A DNA stretch of 64,000 bases from Hymenobacter sp. YIM 151858-1 (GTDB taxonomy: Bacteria; Bacteroidota; Bacteroidia; Cytophagales; Hymenobacteraceae). The stretch covers positions 3,844,001-3,908,000 of the forward strand of contig NZ_CP110136.1 of NCBI RefSeq assembly GCF_025979705.1, written 5' to 3'. Positions within the stretch are counted from its first letter, which is position 1; every line of letters starts with the position of its first letter. The notes below the pieces were generated by a model that saw only the letters and a program-made list of their open reading frames with translations, ran no database searches and was not told the origin of the DNA. This document shows positions 53,437-61,178 of the stretch, piece after piece. Position numbers and translations under genes: made by a program.

Positions 53437-53476
53437 CTAAAACGCCCGGCCTCCTAACGGAAGCCGGGCGCGTTTC
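53437..53476 (-). terminator. Terminator of array member 4
   Basis: An 8-bp GC-rich stem (CGCCCGGC with GCCGGGCG) followed on the minus strand by TTTT, located just after the stop codon at 53506. Confidence 0.8.
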
Positions 53477-53505
53477 ATAGCTCAGAGCAGGAGACAGCCG
53501 AGGGG

Positions 53506-54213
53506 TTACTTACCCGCGAAGAGGTAGTTTACCGAAAGCTGGAAGGCCGAGTGGCGGGCGTTCTTCAGGTCGCCCTGGAAGTAGGTGCCGTTCTCCGGCT
53601 TCACGAAGTCGCTGAAGGCGCCCGTGTAGCGCAGGCCAAAGCCCAGGCCGCTTTCGGTTTGGTAGCCCACGCCGGCCACGTAGCCCAGCTCGCTGCGCTT
53701 CAGGCCGCTTACATCGTTCTGGTCTTCCGTCTCGCGCACTTCCTGGAAGGTGCCGTTGGGCAGCGTGCGGCGCGAAAGTTTGCTTTCGTTGCTCGAGCTG
53801 AGCAGGTACGAATACTGCGGGCCGGCCTCAAACACGAAGCCATCGGCGTTGAACTTAGCCAGTACCGGCACGTCGAGGTAATTGTAGTTTACCTTGCCTT
53901 CGCGCTTTACCTCGTAGCCCGCGCCAAAGAGCGTGCTGGTGTAGGTGGTGGGCTTGTTTTCGAAGCCTTTTTGCGAGTACAGGATTTCGGGCTGCACCGA
54001 GAAGAATCCGTCGCCGGTGAGGTCGGCGTTCAGGATTACGCCGCCCATGAACCCGATTTTGTTATTGTAGATGCTCTCGTTCTGCACCTCGCCCGCGAGG
54101 TTGGAGTAGTTGGCCCCGGCCCGGAAACCCAGGCGTACGCCTTGGGCGTGAGCGGCCGGAGCAGCCAGGGCAGCAATAGCGAGAGCGGAGAAAGCAAAAA
54201 CAGCTTTTTTCAT
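53506..54213 (-). CDS. PorT-like barrel protein, array member 4
   Basis: A 235-residue outer-membrane barrel. Signal peptide about 1-23 (APAAHA), mature start QGVRLGFRAGANYSNLAGEV, VQPEILYSQKGFENK, VNYNYLDVPVLAKFNADGFV, FEAGPQYSYLLSSSNES, YVAGVGYQTESGLGFGLRYT and the terminal LSVNYLFAGK. It shares the core phrases of members 2 and 3 with longer loops. It is followed by its own terminator. Function unknown beyond the family. Confidence 0.9.
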   Translation of the reverse strand: MKKAVFAFSALAIAALAAPAAHAQGVRLGFRAGANYSNLAGEVQNESIYNNKIGFMGGVILNADLTGDGFFSVQPEILYSQKGFENKPTTYTSTLFGAGYEVKREGKVNYNYLDVPVLAKFNADGFVFEAGPQYSYLLSSSNESKLSRRTLPNGTFQEVRETEDQNDVSGLKRSELGYVAGVGYQTESGLGFGLRYTGAFSDFVKPENGTYFQGDLKNARHSAFQLSVNYLFAGK

Positions 54214-54343
54214 GGTGAAAAGGCAGTTTTAGGTGGAGAAATAGGACTGCGTTTGGCAGCCCAGGGGCCATAAGCGTGCCAATCCGGCTTTGGCGCCGGG
54301 CAAAAAGTTCCGTGCTGGCGGTAACTCGCAGAAAACGTGTTAC

Positions 54344-54373
54344 AAAAAAAGAGCCGCCCTAGGTGGGCGGCTC
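54344..54373 (-). terminator. Terminator of array member 5 with CCTAGGT at the loop
   Basis: A 9-bp perfect stem (54351-54359 with 54365-54373) with loop TAGGT, and a seven-T run on the minus strand. The CCTAGG core at 54358-54363 spans stem and loop. Confidence 0.9.
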
Positions 54374-54400
54374 CGTTGCAATGGTGCGGGGTAGTGGGGC

Positions 54401-55150
54401 TTAGCGGCCGCCCGTGGGCAGCAGGTAGCCCAGCTGCAGGGTAAAGGCGTTGTTGAAGGCTTTGGGCTCGTTGTCTGCGTCTTTGGAGTCGATGAGCGAG
54501 TTGAAGCCGCGGGCGTAGCGCAGGTTCAGGCTAATGCCGGCATCCGGAATCATGTAGCCTACGCCGGCCACACCGCTGATGTCGAACTGGGCCAGGTCAG
54601 ACTTGTACGCCTCGTCGCGCGAAATGCCGGTGTAGTCGCGGAAACCGCTGTTGTCCTCCACCTTATCCTTGGTGCCGTTGCTGTACTTGGTGGTGGTTTG
54701 CGTCTTGGCTTTCGAGCCGAACAGGTAGCTTACCTGCGGGCCTACTTCGAAGAACAGGCCGCCGGCGTTGATGCGCGCCAGCACCGGCACATCGATGTAG
54801 TGCAGCACGCGCTGCTGCTCCATTTCCATTTTCGAAACGCCGCTGGGCAGGCCCGTGGTCTGCTCCGATTGGATTTCGTAGCCCTTGCGGTTGTACAAAA
54901 TTTCCGGGGCGATGGAGAAGAACCCGTCGCTGCTCACGGGCAGGTTAAACGACAAGCCCGCGTTGTAGCCCAGTTTGGAGTCGCCTAGGTCGGAGCTGTA
55001 GCCGGGGCCGGTCAGCTGCTGTACGTTGTCGCCCGATACGTTGGAGTAGGTGGCACCTACTTTAACCCCGATGCCAAGGCTGGTTTGGCCTTGCGCAAAA
55101 GCGGCGGTGGTACCAGCCAGGGCGAGTGCGAGAGCAAAAAACTTTTTCAT
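54401..55150 (-). CDS. PorT-like barrel protein, array member 5
   Basis: A 249-residue outer-membrane barrel, the longest of the tandem set. Signal peptide MKKFFALALALAGTTAAFAQ; TSLGIGVKVGATYSNVSGDN, IAPEILYNRKGYEIQSEQ, VLHYIDVPVLARINAGGLFF, EVGPQVSYLFGSKAKTQ, SGVAGVGYMIPDAGISLNLR and the terminal LQLGYLLPTGGR. It is the first gene of the minus-strand array and diverges from the PagL-like gene. It has its own terminator, so each barrel seems to be an independent unit or nearly so. Confidence 0.9.
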   Translation of the reverse strand: MKKFFALALALAGTTAAFAQGQTSLGIGVKVGATYSNVSGDNVQQLTGPGYSSDLGDSKLGYNAGLSFNLPVSSDGFFSIAPEILYNRKGYEIQSEQTTGLPSGVSKMEMEQQRVLHYIDVPVLARINAGGLFFEVGPQVSYLFGSKAKTQTTTKYSNGTKDKVEDNSGFRDYTGISRDEAYKSDLAQFDISGVAGVGYMIPDAGISLNLRYARGFNSLIDSKDADNEPKAFNNAFTLQLGYLLPTGGR

Positions 55151-55368
55151 AGTCAGTGGATTTTGTTGCTTGTTTGGAATTTGAGGGCGGCCGCTGCACA
55201 GTATCTGCTATCCGGAGCGGGGTGCTGCCAACTCGTTACAGCGCCTCTTACGCAATAGCGCTTGCACAATGTTGCGGATCAGTTGTATTATTAATTTTCA
55301 ATAAGCTATATCCAAGCTCAAGCGGCGGGTGCACCGGGCTCAGGTACAAGGGCTAAACGGCGGCTATC

Positions 55369-55376
55369 TATTTTTG
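55369..55376 (+). promoter_or_regulatory. -7 element upstream of the PagL-like gene
   Basis: TATTTTTG matches TAnnTTTG and lies 23 bases upstream of the ATG at 55400. The rest of the 249-base divergent region shows nothing I recognise. Confidence 0.45.
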
Positions 55377-55399
55377 TAGCTGGTCTGATTCCTTTGCTT

Positions 55400-56506
55400 A
55401 TGCCCGCTGCTGTTCGGCGCCTTGTTGTATTGTTGTTGCTGTGGCCGGGGGGGGCGCCGCTGTGGGCGCAGGCACCTAGGGCAACCCAACCGGTGGTGGT
55501 AGGGCTGTACGCGCAAGGCGGTTTTATCATTGCCCACTCGCCCCGCGTTAAGCACCTCGTAACGGCCCACCCCACGGGGCTGGAGCTGAATTTGCAACGC
55601 CAGCTAACCGGCACCCAGCCCTGGCACGCGTGGTACCGCTACCCCAAAGTGGGCGTGGCCCTGGTGTACTACGATTACCACAACCCGGCCATGGGCAAGT
55701 CGTACGCCGGCTCGGTGTACCTCAGCAAAACGGCGTGGCGTACCCCGCGGCAGGAGCTGAGCTTCCGGCTGGGTACGGGCATCGGGTATTTTCCGAAGGC
55801 CTTCGACCGCGAAACCAACCACAAAAACCTGTTCGTCAGCTCGCGGCTGAATGCCACTTTGCAAGCCCGCGCCGAGTACGACGTAGCCCTTACGCCCAAG
55901 CTGGGTTTGCTGGTGGGCCTGGCGCTGAACCACTACTCCAACGGCGCCACCGCCAAGCCCAACCTAGGCGTGAATATTCCGACGGTGGTGCTGGGCCTCA
56001 ACTACCACCGGCAGCGCCAGTTTGTGCCCCTGCCTGCCACGCCCGCCAACGAGCCCACCGACCTAGGGCGCAACTTTTTCAACGTGAGCACCAGCGTGGG
56101 TTTCAAGCAGCGCAACGAATCGGACCGGCAGCGCTACTGGGTAAACTCCGTAACGGTAGCCGGCGGCCGGCGCATCAACCGCAAAAGCAACCTGCTGGTG
56201 GGGCTCGAGGGCTTTTACGACCGCTCCCTGCTGGCCGAGCAGCGCGATACCGCCCGCAACGCCGATAAGCTGCAGGATGTAAAAAAAGCCGGCGTGCTGC
56301 TGGGCCACGAGCTGCTGCTGGGCCGGCTGGCCTTTGGTACCCACCTGGGGTTTTATTTCTACAACCCCTACAAATCCAACAACTTCTACTACGAGCGGCT
56401 CAGCCTGAAATACCACCTCACCCAGCACCTTTTCGGGGCCCTCGATCTGAAAGTACACCGCGGCGCCGCCGACGTAATTGAGTGCCGCGTGGGCGTGCGG
56501 TTGTAG
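55400..56506 (+). CDS. PagL-like lipid A deacylase (acyloxyacyl hydrolase family)
   Basis: A 368-residue outer-membrane barrel enzyme. Signal peptide about 1-19 (GGAPLWAQ); the PagL signature is LNHYSNGA (His-x-Ser-Asn), with Phe/Tyr-rich strands such as KVGVALVYYDYHNP, FRLGTGIGYFPKAFDR and AEYDVALTPKLGLLVGL before it. PagL removes a 3-O-linked acyl chain from lipid A; the Bacteroidota members are about twice as long as Pseudomonas PagL and are annotated acyloxyacyl hydrolase. The activity of this one is an inference from the motif. The frame starts two codons earlier at a TTG; ATG 55400 is preferred. CCTAGG at 55475 is read as Pro-Arg. Confidence 0.82.
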   Translation: MPAAVRRLVVLLLLWPGGAPLWAQAPRATQPVVVGLYAQGGFIIAHSPRVKHLVTAHPTGLELNLQRQLTGTQPWHAWYRYPKVGVALVYYDYHNPAMGKSYAGSVYLSKTAWRTPRQELSFRLGTGIGYFPKAFDRETNHKNLFVSSRLNATLQARAEYDVALTPKLGLLVGLALNHYSNGATAKPNLGVNIPTVVLGLNYHRQRQFVPLPATPANEPTDLGRNFFNVSTSVGFKQRNESDRQRYWVNSVTVAGGRRINRKSNLLVGLEGFYDRSLLAEQRDTARNADKLQDVKKAGVLLGHELLLGRLAFGTHLGFYFYNPYKSNNFYYERLSLKYHLTQHLFGALDLKVHRGAADVIECRVGVRL

Positions 56507-56521
56507 GCTGCCACAATCGGC

Positions 56522-56557
56522 ACGGCCCCGCAGCTGCTTGCAGTTGCGGGGCCGTTC
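56522..56557. terminator. Terminator between PagL-like gene and bTHX gene
   Basis: A GC-rich stem (ACGGCCCCGCA with TGCGGGGCCGT) with a short inner loop between two convergent genes. Confidence 0.75.
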
Positions 56558-56581
56558 GGTTCCTGAGGAGTAGGAAGTAGG

Positions 56582-56704
56582 TTACTTGGTTTCGGCAGGC
56601 TTGGGTGCCGAGGCAATTTTGTTTCGGGTTTTGCGCGGCCGCTTTTTGCCAAACGAGCCTTTCGTGAGCTTGCCGCGTTTCGATTTCTTGTCTCCTTTGC
56701 CCAT
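56582..56704 (-). CDS. 30S ribosomal protein bTHX
   Basis: A 40-residue, strongly basic protein beginning MGKGDKKSKRGKLTKGSFGK and ending PKPAETK. The MGKGDKKSKRGK start is the hallmark of Bacteroidota bTHX proteins, small subunits that sit in the head of the 30S ribosome in Thermus. It is shorter than usual gene-calling limits. The ATG at 56704 and TAA at 56582 are unambiguous. It is downstream of pyrD's divergent end and convergent with the PagL-like gene. A CCTAGG core (one of three without the extra base) lies at 56740. Confidence 0.93.
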   Translation of the reverse strand: MGKGDKKSKRGKLTKGSFGKKRPRKTRNKIASAPKPAETK

Positions 56705-56772
56705 AATGTGTACTGGTGTAAAAGGTGATTGAGAAAATGCCTAGGCTAAAATAGCACCCGGGCAGGTTCGGT

Positions 56773-57825
56773 TCAACCCCGTTCTACGAGCGGCAGCCGG
56801 GCTAGTTCGCGGCACATGCGCTGCACCACGGCGGGCCCTTCGTAAATAAAACCCGTGTAGAGCTGCACCAACGAGGCACCGGCCGCCAGTTTCTCCTGCG
56901 CATCGGCCGGCGAAAAAATGCCGCCTACGCCAATAATCGGCAGCGTGCCGCCCGAGCGTTGGTGCAAGTACCGGATTACTTCGGTGCTGCGCGCCCGCAG
57001 CGGGGCACCGCTCAGGCCACCCGCGCCTATGTGCTCTATTTCGCTGGCTGGGGTGCGCAGGCCGCCGCGCCCGATGGTGGTGTTGGTTGCCACTACGCCG
57101 CTTAAGCCGGCCTCCTGCACAATGGTCACAATGTCGTCGAGCTGCTCGTTGCTGAGGTCGGGCGCGATTTTGAGCAGCAGCGGGCGGGCGGTGCGCTGGG
57201 CGTGGTTGGCGCGTTGCACCTCGCGCAGCAAGGCCAGCAGCGGCTCGCGCTCCTGCAGCTGCCGCAGTCCCGGCGTGTTCGGCGACGACACGTTCACCAC
57301 AAAGTAGTCGACGGTGTCGTGCAGGGCCTGCACGCAGGCCACGTAATCGTCGGCAGCTTGCTCGTTAGGCGTGTCCTTGTTCTTGCCAATGTTGCCGCCG
57401 ATGATGATGCTCGCGCTGCGCTTGCGCAGGCGCTCGGTCGCCGCGGCTGCCCCACCATTGTTGAAGCCCATGCGGTTGATGAGTGCCTGATCGGTTGGCA
57501 GCCGGAACAACCTAGGGGTTGGGTTGCCGGGTTGCGGCCGGGGCGTCACGGTGCCCACTTCCACGTGCCCAAAACCCAAGGCCGCCAGCTCATCAACCAG
57601 CACCGCATTCTTATCGAAGCCGGCAGCGAGTCCGATGGGATTCTTGAACTTCAGCCCGAATACCTCGCGCTCCAGATTGGGGTGCTCGTAGCCGAACTGG
57701 TTGCGCAGCACCGCGTGCGCGAAGGGCAGCTTGCCCGCTGCACCCAGGGCCTCGAAGGTAAAATGGTGTGCCTGCTCGGGGCTGAGGCGGAACAGCAGGG
57801 GGCGCAGGAGGTTCTGGTAAAGCAC
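56773..57825 (-). CDS. pyrD: Dihydroorotate dehydrogenase, class 2
   Basis: A 350-residue quinone-dependent flavoenzyme of pyrimidine synthesis, peripheral on the inner membrane, oxidising dihydroorotate to orotate. The N-terminal helices for quinone access (MLYQNLLRPLLFRLSPEQAH) define class 2; FMN- and substrate-binding motifs are GLAAGFDKNAVLVD, VEVGTVTPRPQPGNPTPRLF, RMGFNNGGA, VVNVSSPNTPGLRQLQ with the catalytic Ser, and IGVGGIFSPADAQEK. The start is GTG at 57825. CCTAGG at 57511 is read as Pro-Arg. The gene lies between a small ribosomal gene and comM. Confidence 0.95.
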   Translation of the reverse strand: MLYQNLLRPLLFRLSPEQAHHFTFEALGAAGKLPFAHAVLRNQFGYEHPNLEREVFGLKFKNPIGLAAGFDKNAVLVDELAALGFGHVEVGTVTPRPQPGNPTPRLFRLPTDQALINRMGFNNGGAAAATERLRKRSASIIIGGNIGKNKDTPNEQAADDYVACVQALHDTVDYFVVNVSSPNTPGLRQLQEREPLLALLREVQRANHAQRTARPLLLKIAPDLSNEQLDDIVTIVQEAGLSGVVATNTTIGRGGLRTPASEIEHIGAGGLSGAPLRARSTEVIRYLHQRSGGTLPIIGVGGIFSPADAQEKLAAGASLVQLYTGFIYEGPAVVQRMCRELARLPLVERG

Positions 57826-57955
57826 GGCGAAAGCAATGAAAAATTCAGAATTAAAAATTATGAATTGACCTGGAAGGGCGCTTGGGTGGATGCATCTGCC
57901 AGCGGGGTGTGAGGGGCCATCTTTAATCTTTAATTCTGAAATTTTAATTGGCCCC
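57826..57955. repeat. AT-rich inverted repeats between pyrD and comM
   Basis: TTCAGAATTAAA at 57844-57855 recurs in inverse at 57929-57940 with AT-rich flanks, inside an otherwise GC-rich region. It resembles the element at 14121-14217 in composition and in its CAGAATT core. Confidence 0.55.
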
Positions 57956-59494
57956 TCAGCCAGCCCAACCTTCCCGGTCGAGCGAGCGGTACTGGATGGC
58001 TTCGGCCAGGTGTTCGATGCGGATTTCGTCGGAGCCGGCCAGGTCGGCGATGGTGCGCGATACTTTCAGGATGCGGTCGTAGGCGCGGGCCGACAGACCC
58101 AGGCGCTCCATGGCGGTTTTCAGCAGCGTGCGCCCGGCCTGGTTTATCTGGCAAATGTCCTTCACCATCTGCGAGGGCATCATGGCGTTGGAGTGGATGT
58201 CGGGGAAGTCCTTGAAGCGCTCGGCCTGCACCTGCCGCGCCTTATCGACGCGCTCCTGAATGCTGGCGCTGCTCTCGGCCCGGCGCGTTTCGGTCATCTG
58301 GTCGAAGGTAACGGGGGTTACCTCCACGTGCAGGTCGATGCGGTCGAGCAACGGGCCCGATACTTTGTTCAGGTAGCGCTGCACCACGCCGGGGCCGCAC
58401 ACGCACTCCTTATCGGGGTGGTTGTAGTAGCCGCAGGGGCACGGGTTCATGCTGGCAATCAGCATGAAGTTGGCCGGGTAATCAATACTCACCTTGGCGC
58501 GCGAAATCGTAACGCGGCGCTCCTCCAGGGGCTGGCGCATTACCTCCAGCACCGTGCGCTTAAACTCGGGTAGCTCGTCGAGGAAAAGTACGCCGTTGTG
58601 CGCCAGCGAGATTTCGCCGGGCTGCGGGTTGCCGCCCCCGCCCACCAGGGCCACGTCGGAAATGGTGTGGTGCGGCGAGCGGAACGGCCGCGTGTTCAGC
58701 AGCGACGAATTTGCGCCCAGCTTGCCGGCTACGGAGTGAATTTTGGTGGTTTCGAGAGCCTCGTGCATGCTCAGCGGCGGCAAAATGCTGGGCAGGCGCT
58801 TGGCCAGCATGGTTTTGCCCGCGCCGGGTGGGCCGATCATGATGACGTTGTGCCCGCCAGCCGCCGCAATTTCCATGGCCCGCTTGATGTTCTCCTGGCC
58901 TTGCACGTCGGCAAAGTCGGCGGCGTACTGGTTGGCCGAGTGCTGAAACACGTCGCGCGTGTCAATCTTCAGCGGCTCAATCTCCTCGCGGCCTTCGAAA
59001 AAGTCGATGGCCTGCTGCATGCTCTCGACGGGGATAATGTCGAGGTTGTTGACGATGGCAGCTTCCTGGGCGTTTTGCTTCGGCAGCACAAAACCCTTGA
59101 AGCCCTCTTTACGGGCCTGAATGGCAATAGGCAGCACGCCTTTGATGGGGCGCAGCTCGCCATCGAGGGCCAGCTCGCCCATAATAATGTACTGGCCCAG
59201 CTTATCGGTGCTGATTTGCTGCGACGCGTGCAGAATACCTAGGGCAATGGGCAAATCGTAGGCCGAGCCTTCCTTGCGGATGTCGGCCGGGGCCATGTTC
59301 ACCACCACTTTGGTGCGCGGCATGTGGTAGCCCCGCACGCGCATGGCCGCCTCAATGCGCTGCTGGCTTTCCTTAATGGCATTATCGGGCAGGCCCACCA
59401 CAAAAAAGTTGGTGCCCTGCGATACGGCAACCTCAATGGTAATGGTGTAAGCGTTGACACCCTGAACGGCCGAACCGTAGGTTTTAGTAATCAT
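57956..59494 (-). CDS. comM: YifB/ComM-family Mg chelatase-like AAA ATPase
   Basis: A 512-residue hexameric ATPase. ComM promotes branch migration of incoming DNA during natural transformation in Haemophilus and Vibrio; the family is also widespread in species not known to transform. N-terminal Lon-like domain about 1-170 (TIEVAVSQGTNFFVVGLPD, VVVNMAPADIRKEGSAYDLP); AAA core with Walker A GPPGAGKTMLA and Walker B FLDELPEF; a zinc-type loop CPCGYYNHPDKECVC; C-terminal Mg chelatase domain. Length is normal. It is one of two hints in the window that bear on DNA uptake, the other being the iterated CCTAGGT motif. No other competence gene is visible here. Confidence 0.93.
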   Translation of the reverse strand: MITKTYGSAVQGVNAYTITIEVAVSQGTNFFVVGLPDNAIKESQQRIEAAMRVRGYHMPRTKVVVNMAPADIRKEGSAYDLPIALGILHASQQISTDKLGQYIIMGELALDGELRPIKGVLPIAIQARKEGFKGFVLPKQNAQEAAIVNNLDIIPVESMQQAIDFFEGREEIEPLKIDTRDVFQHSANQYAADFADVQGQENIKRAMEIAAAGGHNVIMIGPPGAGKTMLAKRLPSILPPLSMHEALETTKIHSVAGKLGANSSLLNTRPFRSPHHTISDVALVGGGGNPQPGEISLAHNGVLFLDELPEFKRTVLEVMRQPLEERRVTISRAKVSIDYPANFMLIASMNPCPCGYYNHPDKECVCGPGVVQRYLNKVSGPLLDRIDLHVEVTPVTFDQMTETRRAESSASIQERVDKARQVQAERFKDFPDIHSNAMMPSQMVKDICQINQAGRTLLKTAMERLGLSARAYDRILKVSRTIADLAGSDEIRIEHLAEAIQYRSLDREGWAG

Positions 59495-59528
59495 TCGAGC
59501 GAAAGCAATCAGCTAAACAGGCAAAAGG

Positions 59529-59556
59529 AAGCCCGCCTTTTGGAGGGGCGGGCTTT
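59529..59556 (-). terminator. Terminator after gmhA
   Basis: A 9-bp stem (59529-59537 with 59547-59555) with a T-rich tail on the minus strand, after the gmhA stop at 59570. A CCTAGG core at 59558 lies between the stop and the stem. Confidence 0.75.
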
Positions 59557-59569
59557 ACCTAGGGCAAAT

Positions 59570-60175
59570 TTACAAAGCATCTGGCTGCTTGGCTGCTACG
59601 AGTCGCTCGATTAGCAAAATCAGGATGTGAATTACTTTGATGTGTATCTCCTGAATGCGGTCGGCGTAGCCGGCGTGCGGCGCGCGTATTTCTACATCGG
59701 CCAGCGCGGCGAGGGGGCCGCCGTCTTTGCCGGTAAGGGCCACCACCTGCATGCCGGCAGCCTTGGCGGCCTCGGCGGCGCGCAGCACGTTGGGCGAGTG
59801 GCCGCTGGTGCTAATGGCCAGCAGCACATCGCCCCCGCGACCCAGGGCCTGCACGTAGCGGCTGAACACGTACTCGTAGCCGTAGTCGTTGGCCACGCAG
59901 CTCATGTGCGAGGCCTCGGTAAGCGCAATGGCGGCCAGGGCGGGCCTATCCTGGCGGTAGCGGCCCGAAAGCTCTTCGGCGAAGTGCTGCGCATCGCACA
60001 GCGAGCCGCCGTTGCCGCAGCTCAGGAGCTTGCCGCCACCCAGCAGGCTGGTAGCCATTAGCTGCGCGGCTTGCTCGATGCGGGCCAGGTTGGTGGGCTC
60101 GGCCAAAAAACGCTCGAGCACGGTGCGGGCTTCCGTTAGTTCAGCCCGGATAAGGTCGGTGAGGGTATCTGCCAC
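59570..60175 (-). CDS. gmhA: Sedoheptulose-7-phosphate isomerase
   Basis: A 201-residue SIS-domain enzyme making D-glycero-D-manno-heptose 7-phosphate, the first step to the heptose of LPS core. Zinc and substrate residues are visible: [17 protein letters not shown] (His, Glu), [31 protein letters not shown] and [12 protein letters not shown] (Gln, His). Start GTG at 60175. It follows by nine bases the gene at 60185-60754 on the same strand and ends at its own terminator. The partner heptose genes are not in the window. Confidence 0.92.
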   Translation of the reverse strand: MADTLTDLIRAELTEARTVLERFLAEPTNLARIEQAAQLMATSLLGGGKLLSCGNGGSLCDAQHFAEELSGRYRQDRPALAAIALTEASHMSCVANDYGYEYVFSRYVQALGRGGDVLLAISTSGHSPNVLRAAEAAKAAGMQVVALTGKDGGPLAALADVEIRAPHAGYADRIQEIHIKVIHILILLIERLVAAKQPDAL

Positions 60176-60184
60176 GCCGCGAAG

Positions 60185-60754
60185 TTACACAGCGGGGCGG
60201 TCGTTCGGGTAGGGCGGCGTGTTGGTGGGGTGCGGATGAATGGTAGTGGGCGGCACGGCGCTGGGCGGCAGGTCGGCGGCGGAGGGCGGCGGCACAGCGG
60301 TGCGCGGCAAATCCTGGTCGTAGCCTTCGTCGAGGGGGCGTACGGGCGGCATGGTGGTGCGGGCAATGCTGCCGGGGGCGGCTTGCGGCTGCGGCGTTAC
60401 GGTAGGCTGGGCTACCACGGGCTCGGCCGGGCGGGGCGTGCTGGTGCCACCCGAGCGCCACGATTGGTCGCGTTGCTCCAGTTGGTGGTCGTAGAGCTTG
60501 GCTTTCAGTTCGTTGATTTTGGCTTCATAATGCGTCACGTTGCGGCGCAGCGCCACGGTGTGGGCATTCTCGACGAGCAGCAGCAACAGCAGCAGGGCGG
60601 CGCCAATCAGCATCATGTTGAACCAGAAATCGGCGCGGCTGGTGCCAAACATGCTGATCATGGCATCGCGGGCACCGGCCGTTACGGCCAGCAGCAAGGC
60701 CATCAGCAGGTACACCATCACCAGCACGGTAACTATTCGACGGAGGGCTATCAT
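60185..60754 (-). CDS. Membrane protein with proline-rich tail
   Basis: A 189-residue protein of unknown function. Two hydrophobic segments (about residues 6-28 and 45-63), a short coiled coil (about 65-95, RRNVTHYEAKINELKAKL), then a Pro/Ala/Thr-rich tail of about 90 residues with PP-type repeats, probably cytoplasmic. I do not recognise a family. It is directly upstream of gmhA (nine bases) and thus co-transcribed, which may point to an envelope role. Start ATG 60754. No -7 element was recognised upstream. Confidence 0.7.
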   Translation of the reverse strand: MIALRRIVTVLVMVYLLMALLLAVTAGARDAMISMFGTSRADFWFNMMLIGAALLLLLLLVENAHTVALRRNVTHYEAKINELKAKLYDHQLEQRDQSWRSGGTSTPRPAEPVVAQPTVTPQPQAAPGSIARTTMPPVRPLDEGYDQDLPRTAVPPPSAADLPPSAVPPTTIHPHPTNTPPYPNDRPAV

Positions 60755-61178
60755 ACGGAAAGAGGTTTGTGGAGGAGAGCCGCGCAGCTGCCAGGCCGCG
60801 CCGCGGAAATATACCTCTTTACGTATGGTTGCTCGAACAAGTGGCGTGAGGATGCACTGGCGCGAACAAACGGCAACCTGGATATGCTGGCGCGAGTCTT
60901 AGCGCGGAGCGCGCGACTCGTGCCGCAGCATGGGTGGGAATCTCCAGACTTCCGGGCGTTGCACGGCACTTAGAGAACGGCTTGCTGACTTAAGCTCCTT
61001 GGCTTGCGTGCCCCAGCGGCACCTAGGCCGGGTCGTTCACGGTACGGGAGTCGGAGACTCCCCTCCATACCTAGGCACGAGTCGCGCGCTCACGCGCTAA
61101 GACGCGCGCCAGTTTATTGTGCGTTGCTCGCGCCGGGTTGCCTGTTCGATGCGTCACTCTATCCCTAGGTGCCTCGTG
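60755..61178. repeat. Large inverted-repeat element, about 330 bases, no gene
   Basis: Arms at 60889-60924 and 61074-61110 are inverted copies with one mismatch and one indel (GGCGCG ... GACTCGTGCC). Similarity continues outward on both sides for about 50 bases with small gaps (GCGCGAACAAACGGCAAC on the left against its inverse on the right), and a second, looser inverted pair lies inside (about 60930-60962 with 61028-61068). Two CCTAGGT copies are at 61022 and 61070, a third at 61164. The rest of this 424-base region codes for nothing I recognise. Looks like a MITE or a fossil hairpin element. Confidence 0.7.
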
